From IMG/VR virus record IMGVR_UViG_3300030333_002529, positions 1-43,929 of that record: DNA of 43,929 bases, one strand, 5' to 3'. This document shows positions 36,610 through 43,109 of this stretch, in pieces. A program made the translations under genes and the position numbers. The notes under the pieces are model-generated. The model had not been told where the DNA came from. It ran no database searches and saw only the letters and a list, made by a program, of their open reading frames with translations. The stretch is from a virus. How positions within the stretch are numbered: position 1 is the stretch's first letter; the number at the start of each line of letters is the position of its first letter.

Positions 36610-38414
36610 TCTGGAACTGCACTAAAGTTGGATTTGGAGATATCAACATCAAGATATAGTTCTCGTACAGCATCTACATCTCTTGATGCAGGTTCTACAC
36701 GGATTTCAATTTTATTATCATTAAAACTTCCCTTAATAATAGTAAGATCATATAATTTAATTTCACCATGAGTGTAATTAATATCACCTACACCTTTCTT
36801 AAGGTATACTTTCTCACCAGTAAGAGAATTCAGTCTATATAGGTCTATTTTACCGAAGGTATCATCCTCCAGATACACTGTGAAGGAAGGATACTCACTG
36901 ACTACAAAACCAGTTGACTTCATTACTGATGCATCACATGAATCTTTAAATTCATTTACAAAACAAAGTTCATAATAATAAGTAGAATTCAATGTAGGAT
37001 AGAAATCCTTTCTAAGAGTTATATTAGTAAGGTTTGAGTTGATAGAACTATCTGCACCATCTATAACTGATGCAAATCTACTATGACGGAATTTACCATT
37101 AAACTTCTCTGTCTCTGCAGAAGCAATGTAATCTTCAACTGCTTTAATAACTTTAGATTGAATTTCTGCTTTACTTAAAGTAGTTTTAGAAGTCTTGTAA
37201 CTTATTGTTGAATTAAGTTCGATATAAAGAATAGAAGGATCAACAATTACAGGTGTAACAGAAGCAACTGAATAATCTCTCAAAGCTTTAACTATTTCAT
37301 TTTTAGTGTAAGATGAGATAGTACTAGCATTATCTGGTTTAATTGCGATCTTTACCTTTCCAAATTCAGGAGGATTATCCTCTTCTCCACCAAATGTAAT
37401 GATATCTGATATAGAAGCATAAACCTTCTTAATAATAGAAACATAGTCATCTGCTGTAACTGCCCTGTCCTGAGTCGCAAAACTCTTTGGAGCTTGTTTC
37501 TTGATGGAAGAGACTGATTCTGGATTAGCACCGCCTGTAGAGGCATTTACGAGGGTTACAGAGGTTCCATATGGAAAGCTATTACTAGGATTGATCTTAT
37601 CATGTATCAAACCAGAGAAAGTGAATGTCCTTGCTCCATTTGTAGTATCTGCAGATGTAGTAAGATAAGTTATCTCTACATAACTACCATTTTCTAACTT
37701 TTTACCAAATACTCCATCACCAAAAAAGATCTCATAGTTCTCATCTTCTATTTCCTCTACGAAATAGACTTCTGATGTACCATCAAGATTTAAAATGTTT
37801 TCTGCACTACTAAATGTTAAGAAAGATGTATCTCCTTGCTGTTTATATACTTTTACACGGATAGTTGATACATCTGTACCAGTATTATTGATAACAAAAC
37901 GCTGATTCTTAAGAGCAGTGTTAATTATGTAAGACTGAGTTAATAAAGTACCTTGATATATGTCGATTCCCTCATATGTTGCTGTATTATTAACAAGAGG
38001 AGTTTCCTGATCTTCAATTACGACATATTGATATAGAGTATCATCGTAATTAGTAACAAATCCTGTTCCTTGCTTTAGTACAAGTGTATCAGGAGTAGTA
38101 CCACTACCCTGATAATCAACTACAAAATCAACAGTTGCTTTTGGAGCAGTTGCTGATCTAGGTCTATACCCAATTTGTTTTGCTAAGCTTACAACATTGT
38201 CTCTCAGAGTTGCAGAGTCAAGAAACATTTCATTTACCACCATGTTGGTGTTAAATGCTGTATAATAAGTGTTATATGCTAAAACATCTAAAAACGTAGT
38301 GATAGCAGACCCTTCAAAGTCATAGTCAGTAAAATCTGACTGTGCTCTCATGTAGTCTTTAAGTGCGGCCTTAATATCCGCAAAGTCTAAATTAGCAACT
38401 TGAGTATAGGGCAT
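36606..38414 (-). CDS. 6: Baseplate wedge subunit gp6-like (Baseplate_J-type)
   Basis: The N-terminus (MPYTQVANLDFADIKAALKD, DFEGSAITTFLDVLAYNTYY) and the segment MFLDSATLRDNVVSLAKQIG are characteristic of gp6 / gpJ-type baseplate wedge proteins. The central RAVTADDYVSIIKK motif is a hallmark of the J-like family. At 602 aa it is close to T4 gp6 (660 aa). gp6 forms the inner ring of the baseplate with gp25 and gp53. It begins with a TAATG overlap on the gp25 stop and ends in an ATGA overlap with gp7, a tightly coupled wedge operon. Confidence 0.93.
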   Translation of the reverse strand: MPYTQVANLDFADIKAALKDYMRAQSDFTDYDFEGSAITTFLDVLAYNTYYTAFNTNMVVNEMFLDSATLRDNVVSLAKQIGYRPRSATAPKATVDFVVDYQGSGTTPDTLVLKQGTGFVTNYDDTLYQYVVIEDQETPLVNNTATYEGIDIYQGTLLTQSYIINTALKNQRFVINNTGTDVSTIRVKVYKQQGDTSFLTFSSAENILNLDGTSEVYFVEEIEDENYEIFFGDGVFGKKLENGSYVEITYLTTSADTTNGARTFTFSGLIHDKINPSNSFPYGTSVTLVNASTGGANPESVSSIKKQAPKSFATQDRAVTADDYVSIIKKVYASISDIITFGGEEDNPPEFGKVKIAIKPDNASTISSYTKNEIVKALRDYSVASVTPVIVDPSILYIELNSTISYKTSKTTLSKAEIQSKVIKAVEDYIASAETEKFNGKFRHSRFASVIDGADSSINSNLTNITLRKDFYPTLNSTYYYELCFVNEFKDSCDASVMKSTGFVVSEYPSFTVYLEDDTFGKIDLYRLNSLTGEKVYLKKGVGDINYTHGEIKLYDLTIIKGSFNDNKIEIRVEPASRDVDAVRELYLDVDISKSNFSAVPE

Positions 38415-38809
38415 TATCGTGTACGATTAAGGAAGAACTCAATATCTTGAGGTGGAAGATCATCCCTACCTGTAATAGAGAAAGCTAGATGCACTTCAAA
38501 TCCATTCTGATCAAAATCAGGCATTACACTAAGTTCTAGTATATTAATCCTAGGCTCATATTCGACTAAACAATCTTCTACCGCAGTTTGAACAAGACCT
38601 GCCGTAGCATAGTCTAATGGTTCAAACAAATAGCTACGGACATCAGATCCAAATTCACTATTATATAATCTTTCTCCCTTCTCTGTAAGAAGGATATTTA
38701 TTACCGCTTGCTTAATAGCAGCATTCTCCTTCTTCACAAGTAGATCATTCGTGATCTTATTTCTTGTGAAAGAAATAGAAAAGTCCTTGAACTTTGTAAC
38801 GGTAGGCAT
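38414..38809 (-). CDS. 25: Baseplate wedge subunit gp25-like
   Basis: The 131-aa protein contains the gp25 pattern: AAIKQAVINILLTEKGERLY, then NSEFGSDVRSYLFEPLD and YEPRINILELSV. Length matches T4 gp25 (132 aa). I chose the ATG at 38809 (MPTVTKFKDF) over the TTG codon one position upstream. gp25 is a conserved core wedge protein of contractile injection machines that binds gp6. It follows the oxygenase gene after a short gap holding a perfect inverted repeat, and is coupled to gp6 by TAATG. Confidence 0.93.
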   Translation of the reverse strand: MPTVTKFKDFSISFTRNKITNDLLVKKENAAIKQAVINILLTEKGERLYNSEFGSDVRSYLFEPLDYATAGLVQTAVEDCLVEYEPRINILELSVMPDFDQNGFEVHLAFSITGRDDLPPQDIEFFLNRTR

Positions 38810-38822
38810 CAAGCATAGTTTG

Positions 38823-38845
38823 AGTGATATATTATGTATATCACT
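38823..38845. other. Perfect 9-bp inverted repeat between oxygenase gene and gp25
   Basis: AGTGATATA and TATATCACT pair perfectly around a five-base loop. The repeat overlaps the stop codon of the oxygenase gene and ends 14 bases before the gp25 start. There is no T-tract, so a classic terminator is unlikely. It may be an mRNA processing or translation-control hairpin, or a chance structure in AT-rich DNA. Confidence 0.5.
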
Positions 38846-39446
38846 TTATTGGTCTTAATGATTCAGGAGGACCAGCTCCATCACCTTCACACACATCAAA
38901 TGCTATAGAAACACGAATACCATCCTTATCATGAGGAGGAACCCAGTGTGGTACATCTGCAGAGAATATAATAAGATCTCCTTTACTATTATCTACACGC
39001 ACATCCTCATAAACCTTTGGCTTCACTTGGAAGTTAAACCATGTACCATCTGTAGGACCACCACAATATAAAATACATGATGCCCAACTCATAGGTGGAC
39101 AATTAGGTGCAGCAACATCTCTATGAGCATGAATACCAAGACCTTCACCATTTCTGAAGGTATTTGCCCACATTCTTACATTTAATCCATCAGGAAAAAT
39201 TCTGCGGATAGCAGGCATCATAATACTATGAATAATCTTATCATCCAAATGATTGTAAGATCCTGCTCTACCACCAAGAGCATCCGTTTTCTTATATACT
39301 GAATACTGACCCAAAGCAGCTGCTTCATCAGGGCCAGTTGATTTAACGTATTCTTCTGTCTCTATAACACGCTTGTATAATATATCGCATTCAGCTTCAG
39401 TTAACCATTTAGGTATAATCTGATATTCAGGCCCCTTTAGTTTCAT
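38841..39446 (-). CDS. 2-oxoglutarate/Fe(II)-dependent oxygenase-like protein, 201 aa
   Basis: The double-stranded beta-helix signature is complete: H108 and D110 (IHAHRDV) as the HxD pair, distal H167 (DVPHWVPP), and R178 (GIRVSIAFDV) as the likely 2-oxoglutarate-binding arginine. The segment GDLIIFSADVPHW is typical of 2OG-Fe(II) oxygenases. Such genes are common in T4-like cyanophages, often among structural genes, with unknown substrates. The start overlaps the preceding 50-aa gene by 20 bases. Possible roles are hydroxylation of a virion or host protein, or nucleic acid modification; nothing in the sequence decides between them. Confidence 0.85.
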   Translation of the reverse strand: MKLKGPEYQIIPKWLTEAECDILYKRVIETEEYVKSTGPDEAAALGQYSVYKKTDALGGRAGSYNHLDDKIIHSIMMPAIRRIFPDGLNVRMWANTFRNGEGLGIHAHRDVAAPNCPPMSWASCILYCGGPTDGTWFNFQVKPKVYEDVRVDNSKGDLIIFSADVPHWVPPHDKDGIRVSIAFDVCEGDGAGPPESLRPIK

Positions 39447-39579
39447 GTGGATATAGGTCTTCAGTTTTATATTTGTTAATATCTCGCTTTTTGGTCTTCT
39501 TTAACCATGCATCAGCATCTGCTTCAGTAAGTAAAGAACTAATCTCTTCTTCTGCTCCTCTAGGGTATAAGTCTTCCAT
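39427..39579 (-). CDS. Small protein, 50 aa, between two oxygenase genes
   Basis: A 50-codon ORF from ATG 39579 reads MEDLYPRGAEEEISSLLTEA and continues with DADAWLKKTKKRD. It ends 20 bases inside the next gene and begins only 5 bases after the stop of the upstream oxygenase. The compact spacing, charged composition and predicted helix (LLTEADADAWLKKTKK) support a real gene. DLYP occurs twice, near each end. No family is recognised; it could be a partner of one of the flanking oxygenases. Confidence 0.6.
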   Translation of the reverse strand: MEDLYPRGAEEEISSLLTEADADAWLKKTKKRDINKYKTEDLYPHETKGA

Positions 39580-39584
39580 TGTTT

Positions 39585-40271
39585 TTAGTGATAGTTGGTC
39601 AGTCCACCTTGCATTTGCATGTTATCAAACCTTACTTCCTTTAAGTTAAAAGACATTGATATTCTTTCAACATAAGAATGATAAGGATAAACTAGATGCC
39701 ATAGGTAAGAAGGGAACATATACATGTTACCTGCTTTAGGATGTATTACAGCATGTTGATTAGCATGTACTATATCTAAGCACCCTGCTGTTTCTGCTGC
39801 AAATCCATTCTCTTCTCTTTCTTTCTCAATATCTTCTGGTATATCTATAAACACAACGGCACTTATAATACCACTATGGTTGTGTATAGGATTAAACTCA
39901 TTCTTATCTGAAAAGTTAACCCAAGGTCCATCTCCTAGATTAAAACTAATCTTATGATCGTTTGGATCTAAGAATCTACCTGCATTCTTTCCATCCTTAG
40001 TACAACGATCTGTTGTTATTTCCCTATCATATGTGCCTTTAAGGTAATTAAAGACATGTGGTCTAAGAAAGTCAACAAATTCTTTTTGTGGGTATGGTGC
40101 AGCTTTCTGAGCTTGTATATTACCAGCTAACTTATCACTAACGTCATGACCCATTCTTACAGAATCAAGGTGCTTTAGGAGAAAGTCTAAAAACTCTCCC
40201 CTTATATCACCTTTATACACTAATGGTCCAAATGGGACAAAACATTCATTATGCGGTTGGTTTTTGGTCAT
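39585..40271 (-). CDS. 2OG-Fe(II) oxygenase-like protein (2OG-FeII_Oxy_5 type), 228 aa
   Basis: The C-terminal half carries FNPIHNHSGIISAVVFIDIP and later PKAGNMYMFPSYLWHLVYPY and VERISMSFNLK. This matches the 2OG-FeII_Oxy_5 / TIGR02466-type pattern with an H-x-H motif (H130, H132), distal H192 and R203. It differs clearly from the neighbouring HxD oxygenase, so the two are not recent duplicates. It overlaps the preceding 119-aa gene by 23 bases and is followed after 5 bases by the 50-aa gene. Substrate unknown; related cyanophage proteins are usually annotated only as oxygenases. Confidence 0.82.
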   Translation of the reverse strand: MTKNQPHNECFVPFGPLVYKGDIRGEFLDFLLKHLDSVRMGHDVSDKLAGNIQAQKAAPYPQKEFVDFLRPHVFNYLKGTYDREITTDRCTKDGKNAGRFLDPNDHKISFNLGDGPWVNFSDKNEFNPIHNHSGIISAVVFIDIPEDIEKEREENGFAAETAGCLDIVHANQHAVIHPKAGNMYMFPSYLWHLVYPYHSYVERISMSFNLKEVRFDNMQMQGGLTNYH

Positions 40272-40608
40272 CTATATGATCAGATAATAATTTATGAATA
40301 GCATTGATCGTTTCACTATCTTTCATCTGCTGCTCATGAATCTTAACGAGCCATTCAGAAACCTTATGCATTAATAAACTGTCTCTATCAGGTGGGTTAT
40401 TTGGCCATATGTAATCTGGATCAGGACCACCACCTGGGTTATCCATCGCCCGTTCCCACGCATCAGGAGGGTAGTTTACATTTGGATTATATGAGTTAGC
40501 AGCATTAGATCCTACAGGAGGTGCATACTCCTCACGTATTTTATCTGGAACAGAACTCACAGAGATATTATAGTCAGGATCATGCGACCCCTTATTTTCA
40601 GTAGTCAT
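40249..40608 (-). CDS. Acidic, proline/asparagine-rich protein with C-terminal helix, 119 aa
   Basis: Residues 1-80 look extended and disordered, rich in Pro, Asp and Asn (PNVNYPPDAWERAMDNPGGG, DPDYIWPNNPPDRDS). Residues about 80-115 form a helix (LLMHKVSEWLVKIHEQQMKD) that may oligomerise. The gene overlaps the start of the downstream oxygenase by 23 bases, implying coupled translation. I do not recognise a family. A scaffold or adaptor role beside the oxygenase is possible but unsupported. Confidence 0.75.
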   Translation of the reverse strand: MTTENKGSHDPDYNISVSSVPDKIREEYAPPVGSNAANSYNPNVNYPPDAWERAMDNPGGGPDPDYIWPNNPPDRDSLLMHKVSEWLVKIHEQQMKDSETINAIHKLLSDHIDDQKPTA

Positions 40609-40643
40609 AATAGTTTATATTCGGAGCTTTCGGCGATAGGCGA

Positions 40644-40772
40644 TTACTCGCTTTCTTCTGGATTATACTTCTCACGTTCCTCGGTATCTATATTACCGTC
40701 CTTATCATCATCCCAGTCCTCTCTATACTGGAGATTCCTAGGTTTTCCAACCACATAGTTGAATTCAGTCAT
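40644..40772 (-). CDS. 42-aa protein with a canonical EF-hand-type loop
   Basis: The ORF starts at ATG 40772, overlapping the stop of the 48-aa gene as ATGA. Residues about 21-32 read DDDKDGNIDTEE, which fits the 12-residue EF-hand calcium loop: acidic residues at 1, 3 and 5, Gly at 6, Ile at 8, Asp at 9 and Glu at 12. The protein is too short for a full EF-hand pair. It is highly acidic overall (PEESE end). The coupling to a very basic neighbour (48 aa) suggests the two products could interact. Calcium binding is inference from the motif. Confidence 0.65.
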   Translation of the reverse strand: MTEFNYVVGKPRNLQYREDWDDDKDGNIDTEEREKYNPEESE

Positions 40773-40915
40773 TTTCTTCCTTGTCCTCGGTAGCGTTTCT
40801 TAGCTCCATTGCGAGAGCTGGCACTGTATTTAGTATGCTTCCCCATTCCCTGTCGAGTTTTCTTGGGTATTGCCTCTACATAATCGCCAGCACTCAACGA
40901 TCTATTTTTCGCCAT
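40769..40915 (-). CDS. Small, very basic protein, 48 aa
   Basis: The ORF runs from ATG 40915 (MAKNRSLSAGDYVEAIPKKT) and ends with a Lys/Arg-rich tail (GAKKRYRGQGRK). I recall near-identical small proteins in T4-like cyanophages, which supports it being real. The charge suggests nucleic-acid binding. It overlaps the acidic 42-aa gene as ATGA. Function unknown. Confidence 0.7.
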   Translation of the reverse strand: MAKNRSLSAGDYVEAIPKKTRQGMGKHTKYSASSRNGAKKRYRGQGRK

Positions 40916-40926
40916 AATAATATTGC

Positions 40927-40946
40927 AAAGTACTTATATTATAACA
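40927..40946 (-). promoter_or_regulatory. Possible promoter upstream of the 48-aa gene
   Basis: The 37-base gap contains TGTTATAATATAAGTA on the minus strand. This holds an extended -10 sequence (TGTTATAAT) overlapping TATAAGTA, a one-base variant of the late box. No well-spaced -35 is visible. It could serve either middle or late transcription. Confidence 0.4.
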
Positions 40947-40952
40947 CACTCG

Positions 40953-41288
40953 TCAACCCGTAATAACTCTGATTGCACCTGCAGCACCTACACGAATGTT
41001 AGTACTAGCATTTAAAACATCTCCCATCTTAGCAAGTCTCTTACCACCAACTAATACCTTGGGAGAACCTGATGCAATAACTGTACGGTCATTGCTGCAA
41101 GGTGATGGATTAGACGTACAAGTCATTCCAGGACTGTTAGGCATTTTATCTCCATCCCTGATAGGTTGCATTCCATTAATCTTCACTTTCGTGTATGGTG
41201 TGGAAGGAGTCATCGTGAACGGAGAGCCTGTGCATGGACAGGAAGCACCTGTATCAACTATTCCTTTATAAAGTGTTGGGGCAGACAT
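40953..41288 (-). CDS. PAAR-domain spike-tip protein (gp5.4-like)
   Basis: The 111-aa protein has the glycine/valine-rich repeated strand pattern of PAAR proteins (DRTVIASGSPKVLVGGKRLA, KMGDVLNASTNIRVGAAGAI). T4 gp5.4 (97 aa) is the counterpart that caps the gp5 spike. It has four cysteines, C17, C19, C57 and C64, and no histidine, so the usual His-containing zinc site is absent; a Cys4 site is possible. It starts 5 bases after the coiled-coil gene. The spike protein gp5 itself is not in this window. Confidence 0.85.
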   Translation of the reverse strand: MSAPTLYKGIVDTGASCPCTGSPFTMTPSTPYTKVKINGMQPIRDGDKMPNSPGMTCTSNPSPCSNDRTVIASGSPKVLVGGKRLAKMGDVLNASTNIRVGAAGAIRVITG

Positions 41289-41293
41289 TAGAA

Positions 41294-41659
41294 TTATAGA
41301 GAGGGAGTGTTAATATCATCCAAGTATACCGTAGGTGTCCTCTTTGAAAGGGCACTAAGGCGAGCTTCGATATCTGTGAGACGTACCCCATGATTTGTCC
41401 GAGGGGCACGATGGGAATCTTTTTCGAGCTTACGAAGTCTTTCATCTACAGTATCTAGGTACTCAGAGACCTTTACGTATTCCTCAGATTCAGGTGGTCT
41501 GTACATCAACGTAGGAGTCTCCAATGCTTTCACTCTTTGGAGTAGCTCTGAGACTTGGTCCTCTAGTCGCTTGGTCGGACTGAGTTGATTGGTATCTTGC
41601 TGATGCTGCATGGTCGAAGTAATCACAGAATTGGTCAAAGTTTTGAAGTGCCTCTTCAT
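41294..41659 (-). CDS. Coiled-coil protein, up to 121 aa; start uncertain
   Basis: From about residue 30 the protein is clearly coding and helical: RLEDQVSELLQRVKALETPT, YVKVSEYLDTVDERLRKLEK, and LTDIEARLSALSKRT, with heptad spacing. It ends 5 bases before the PAAR gene, so a spike-related role is possible. ATG 41659 has a weak GGA upstream; ATG 41611 (MQHQQDTNQL) has none. Codon use before 41611 fits a different frame better, so part of the N-terminus may be supplied from the overlapping frame (41490-41699), by shifting or as a separate gene. Confidence 0.65.
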   Translation of the reverse strand: MKRHFKTLTNSVITSTMQHQQDTNQLSPTKRLEDQVSELLQRVKALETPTLMYRPPESEEYVKVSEYLDTVDERLRKLEKDSHRAPRTNHGVRLTDIEARLSALSKRTPTVYLDDINTPSL

Positions 41660-41699
41660 ACGTCCAAGTTGATGGACTTTTTTCGGGATTTTTTGTCAC
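41490..41699 (-). CDS. Overlapping upstream ORF with GTG start, alternative frame
   Basis: This frame opens at GTG 41699, about 45 bases after the late promoter box, and encodes STWTYEEALQNFDQFCDYFD. Up to about residue 35 its codons (GAA, CAA, GCA, TCA, AGA) match the phage preference better than the other frame. Beyond that the other frame clearly takes over, and this one ends at 41490. It could be a real short gene, the first half of a shifted product, or two halves split by a sequencing indel. There is no clear Shine-Dalgarno. Confidence 0.35.
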   Translation of the reverse strand: MTKNPEKSPSTWTYEEALQNFDQFCDYFDHAASARYQSTQSDQATRGPSLRATPKSESIGDSYVDVQTT

Positions 41700-41748
41700 G
41701 GAAATTTTTTTGGAATTAAGGGTTTTGAGATTTCAATTTTGTAAAAAT

Positions 41749-41756
41749 ATTTATAT
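41749..41756 (-). promoter_or_regulatory. T4-type late promoter, TATAAATA
   Basis: An exact TATAAATA on the minus strand lies in a 155-base gap after a strong terminator, followed by AT-rich leader. It is the first late box upstream of the coiled-coil, PAAR, oxygenase and gp25-gp6-gp7 run, so it probably opens the structural late transcript. Confidence 0.75.
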
Positions 41757-41818
41757 GTCGTTGGGATACTTTTGTAGGTTAGCTCTTTTGAATTTTCGCT
41801 CGGGCCATCGGGGCATAC

Positions 41819-41844
41819 AAAAAAGGGGGCAAATCACTGCCCCC
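41819..41844 (-). terminator. Intrinsic terminator after the 62-aa gene
   Basis: Minus strand GGGGGCA and TGCCCCC pair perfectly around a six-base loop and are followed by TTTTTTG. This is a textbook rho-independent terminator, 11 bases after the stop of the 62-aa gene. It separates the accessory genes from the late structural operon. Confidence 0.9.
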
Positions 41845-41854
41845 TGTGAAATCC

Positions 41855-42043
41855 TTATGCCTCCACGTCCATCCACCTGAACTGTGAAATTGTGCCGACT
41901 CTCCAAATTGTGATTGGTTCGCCGATTTCCTGAGACCAGTTGAATGCCATGTCTGCTGCTGCTTCAAATCCTGTGGCAACGAATTCACAAATCATGTCGT
42001 TGAATTCGCCTGTGGATTTTGGTTGAATTGCCCAAGTGGTCAT
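41855..42043 (-). CDS. Small conserved-looking protein, 62 aa
   Basis: The protein begins MTTWAIQPKSTGEFNDMICE and contains FEAAADMAFNWSQEIGEPIT and IWRVGTISQFRWMDVEA. Its acidic/aromatic balance, AGGGA ribosome binding site about 9 bases before the ATG, upstream promoter and downstream terminator make it a well-defined single-gene unit. I recall similar small cyanophage proteins of unknown function. No catalytic motif. Confidence 0.75.
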   Translation of the reverse strand: MTTWAIQPKSTGEFNDMICEFVATGFEAAADMAFNWSQEIGEPITIWRVGTISQFRWMDVEA

Positions 42044-42073
42044 GCGTTGGATCCCTGTGTGATTTACTCTTTA

Positions 42074-42101
42074 ATTATAGCAGATCAGTCACCGTAGACA
42101 A
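42074..42101 (-). promoter_or_regulatory. Sigma-70-like promoter for the 62-aa gene
   Basis: On the minus strand TTGTCT (42096-42101) and TATAAT (42074-42079) are separated by 16 bases. The -10 is perfect and the -35 matches at four of six positions. It overlaps the end of the nuclease-like gene and lies 30 bases before the 62-aa ATG, fitting early or middle expression by host polymerase. Confidence 0.6.
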
Positions 42102-42846
42102 TGGTCGGTGACGAATCATTTACAAATTGTTGTACTTTGTCTTGTTGGATTTTGATCACGGTCTGACTGTTCTTATTTGCTTTGCTTAGTCCTAGCATTG
42201 CCTTGATGCCATTGTTGCTAGTCACCCTAAGACGTAGACCAATATCAACACCAGACCCAATGTCATTAATGCCCTTACCTGGTGCAATGAAAATAATCTT
42301 GCGACTGGACTTGCCACGCCCTTGCACTAATACTGGTTTGTATTGCTGTTTCAATAATTTCACTAAAGGGGTGGCAGCATGGTCTATAATGTATAGGGTG
42401 TCTGCCTCGGTGTCTGCCACTACCAGTTTGAATCCGTCTTGCTTATCGCATACCTGTTCTTGGAGAAACTTGGCAATTTGCGTTGACGTGATTTTCGATA
42501 GTGCTGCTTCACAGCATTTGCTATACCAATCACGGACTTCAGCGATATCAGGGACAACGCTGTTTTCTCTAGCATACTTAATGAATCTGAAGTAGTCCGT
42601 AAATACGGTTCTGTCGATGATGCCATTTGTTGATGATGTGTTGATCCAATCAAACGACCCGTTGGCAAGACCTTTCTTTCTTTTGATAGAAATGGGAACG
42701 CTACCTGCCATTGCATCTGCTTTATTCTTTGTCCCTCCAAGATGAGTGACAGGACAATCGAAATAATTACGATTGTTGAGAAGTTCAATGACAGCATGTT
42801 CATTAGCAATGCCTTCGTAGTGGGTTGATCCGTTGGTTTTAAACAT
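42085..42846 (-). CDS. Possible PD-(D/E)XK-type nuclease, 253 aa
   Basis: Residues about 10-60 read HYEGIANEHAVIELL, then CPVTHLGGTKNKADAMAG followed by VPISIKRKKG. A Glu in a helix, then an Asp in a strand, then an x-I-K strand is the pattern of PD-(D/E)XK nucleases, although the usual E/Q/D before xK is Ser here. The C-terminal half (LVVADTEADTLYIIDHAATP, KSSRKIIFIAPGKGIND) looks like an alpha/beta partner or DNA-binding part. I chose ATG 42846; an in-frame GTG at 42909 would add 21 residues and overlap the preceding 54-aa gene. Neither has a strong Shine-Dalgarno, though GGAA precedes the GTG. A role in host DNA breakdown or phage exclusion is possible; confidence in the family is low. Confidence 0.6.
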   Translation of the reverse strand: MFKTNGSTHYEGIANEHAVIELLNNRNYFDCPVTHLGGTKNKADAMAGSVPISIKRKKGLANGSFDWINTSSTNGIIDRTVFTDYFRFIKYARENSVVPDIAEVRDWYSKCCEAALSKITSTQIAKFLQEQVCDKQDGFKLVVADTEADTLYIIDHAATPLVKLLKQQYKPVLVQGRGKSSRKIIFIAPGKGINDIGSGVDIGLRLRVTSNNGIKAMLGLSKANKNSQTVIKIQQDKVQQFVNDSSPTIVYGD

Positions 42847-42895
42847 GGGAGTATGCGTGATCGACACGCTGTAAGGTTGACAAGAAAAAAGTGAC

Positions 42896-43060
42896 CTAGT
42901 GGCGGTCACTGATATTCCAACTGCCAGTTGGATGGGATTTGAACTGAAATCCTTCTTTGTGCATGGCGGTCAATGCTGCCATGACTGCTTTGTCTTTTAG
43001 ACATGACTCAGACATTAGGACTTGGTTGTCGAATGCCTTGATAAGAGGTTTGTTGTTCAT
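42896..43060 (-). CDS. Small protein, 54 aa
   Basis: ATG 43060 opens an ORF reading MNNKPLIKAFDNQVLMSESC, then LKDKAVMAALTAMHKEGFQF and KSHPTGSWNISDRH. The N-terminal half looks helical. It ends 14 bases past the alternative GTG start of the nuclease-like gene. TATAAT lies only six bases before the ATG, with no room for a Shine-Dalgarno. Family unknown. Confidence 0.6.
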   Translation of the reverse strand: MNNKPLIKAFDNQVLMSESCLKDKAVMAALTAMHKEGFQFKSHPTGSWNISDRH

Positions 43061-43066
43061 GTCTTA

Positions 43067-43072
43067 ATTATA
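43067..43072 (-). promoter_or_regulatory. -10-like TATAAT almost abutting a start codon
   Basis: Minus strand TATAAT is followed by TAAGAC and then ATG. TTGACC occurs 19 bases upstream of it, a suboptimal spacing. If used, transcription would begin at or near the ATG, giving a leaderless message for the 54-aa ORF. Confidence 0.35.
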
Positions 43073-43109
43073 AGGGGTGAGGGGTGCAAGTGGTCAAAGC
43101 TTGTGACAC

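Noticed and set aside
40609-40643. TATAAACT close to the 119-aa start as a promoter
   Set aside because: It is only a few bases from the ATG, differs from the late box at two positions and would leave no leader, so it was not called.
41779-41988. A 69-codon minus-strand frame reading MNSLPQDLKQQQTW at its start
   Set aside because: It overlaps the 62-aa gene and reads through the perfect terminator hairpin. The 62-aa frame has the promoter and ribosome binding site.
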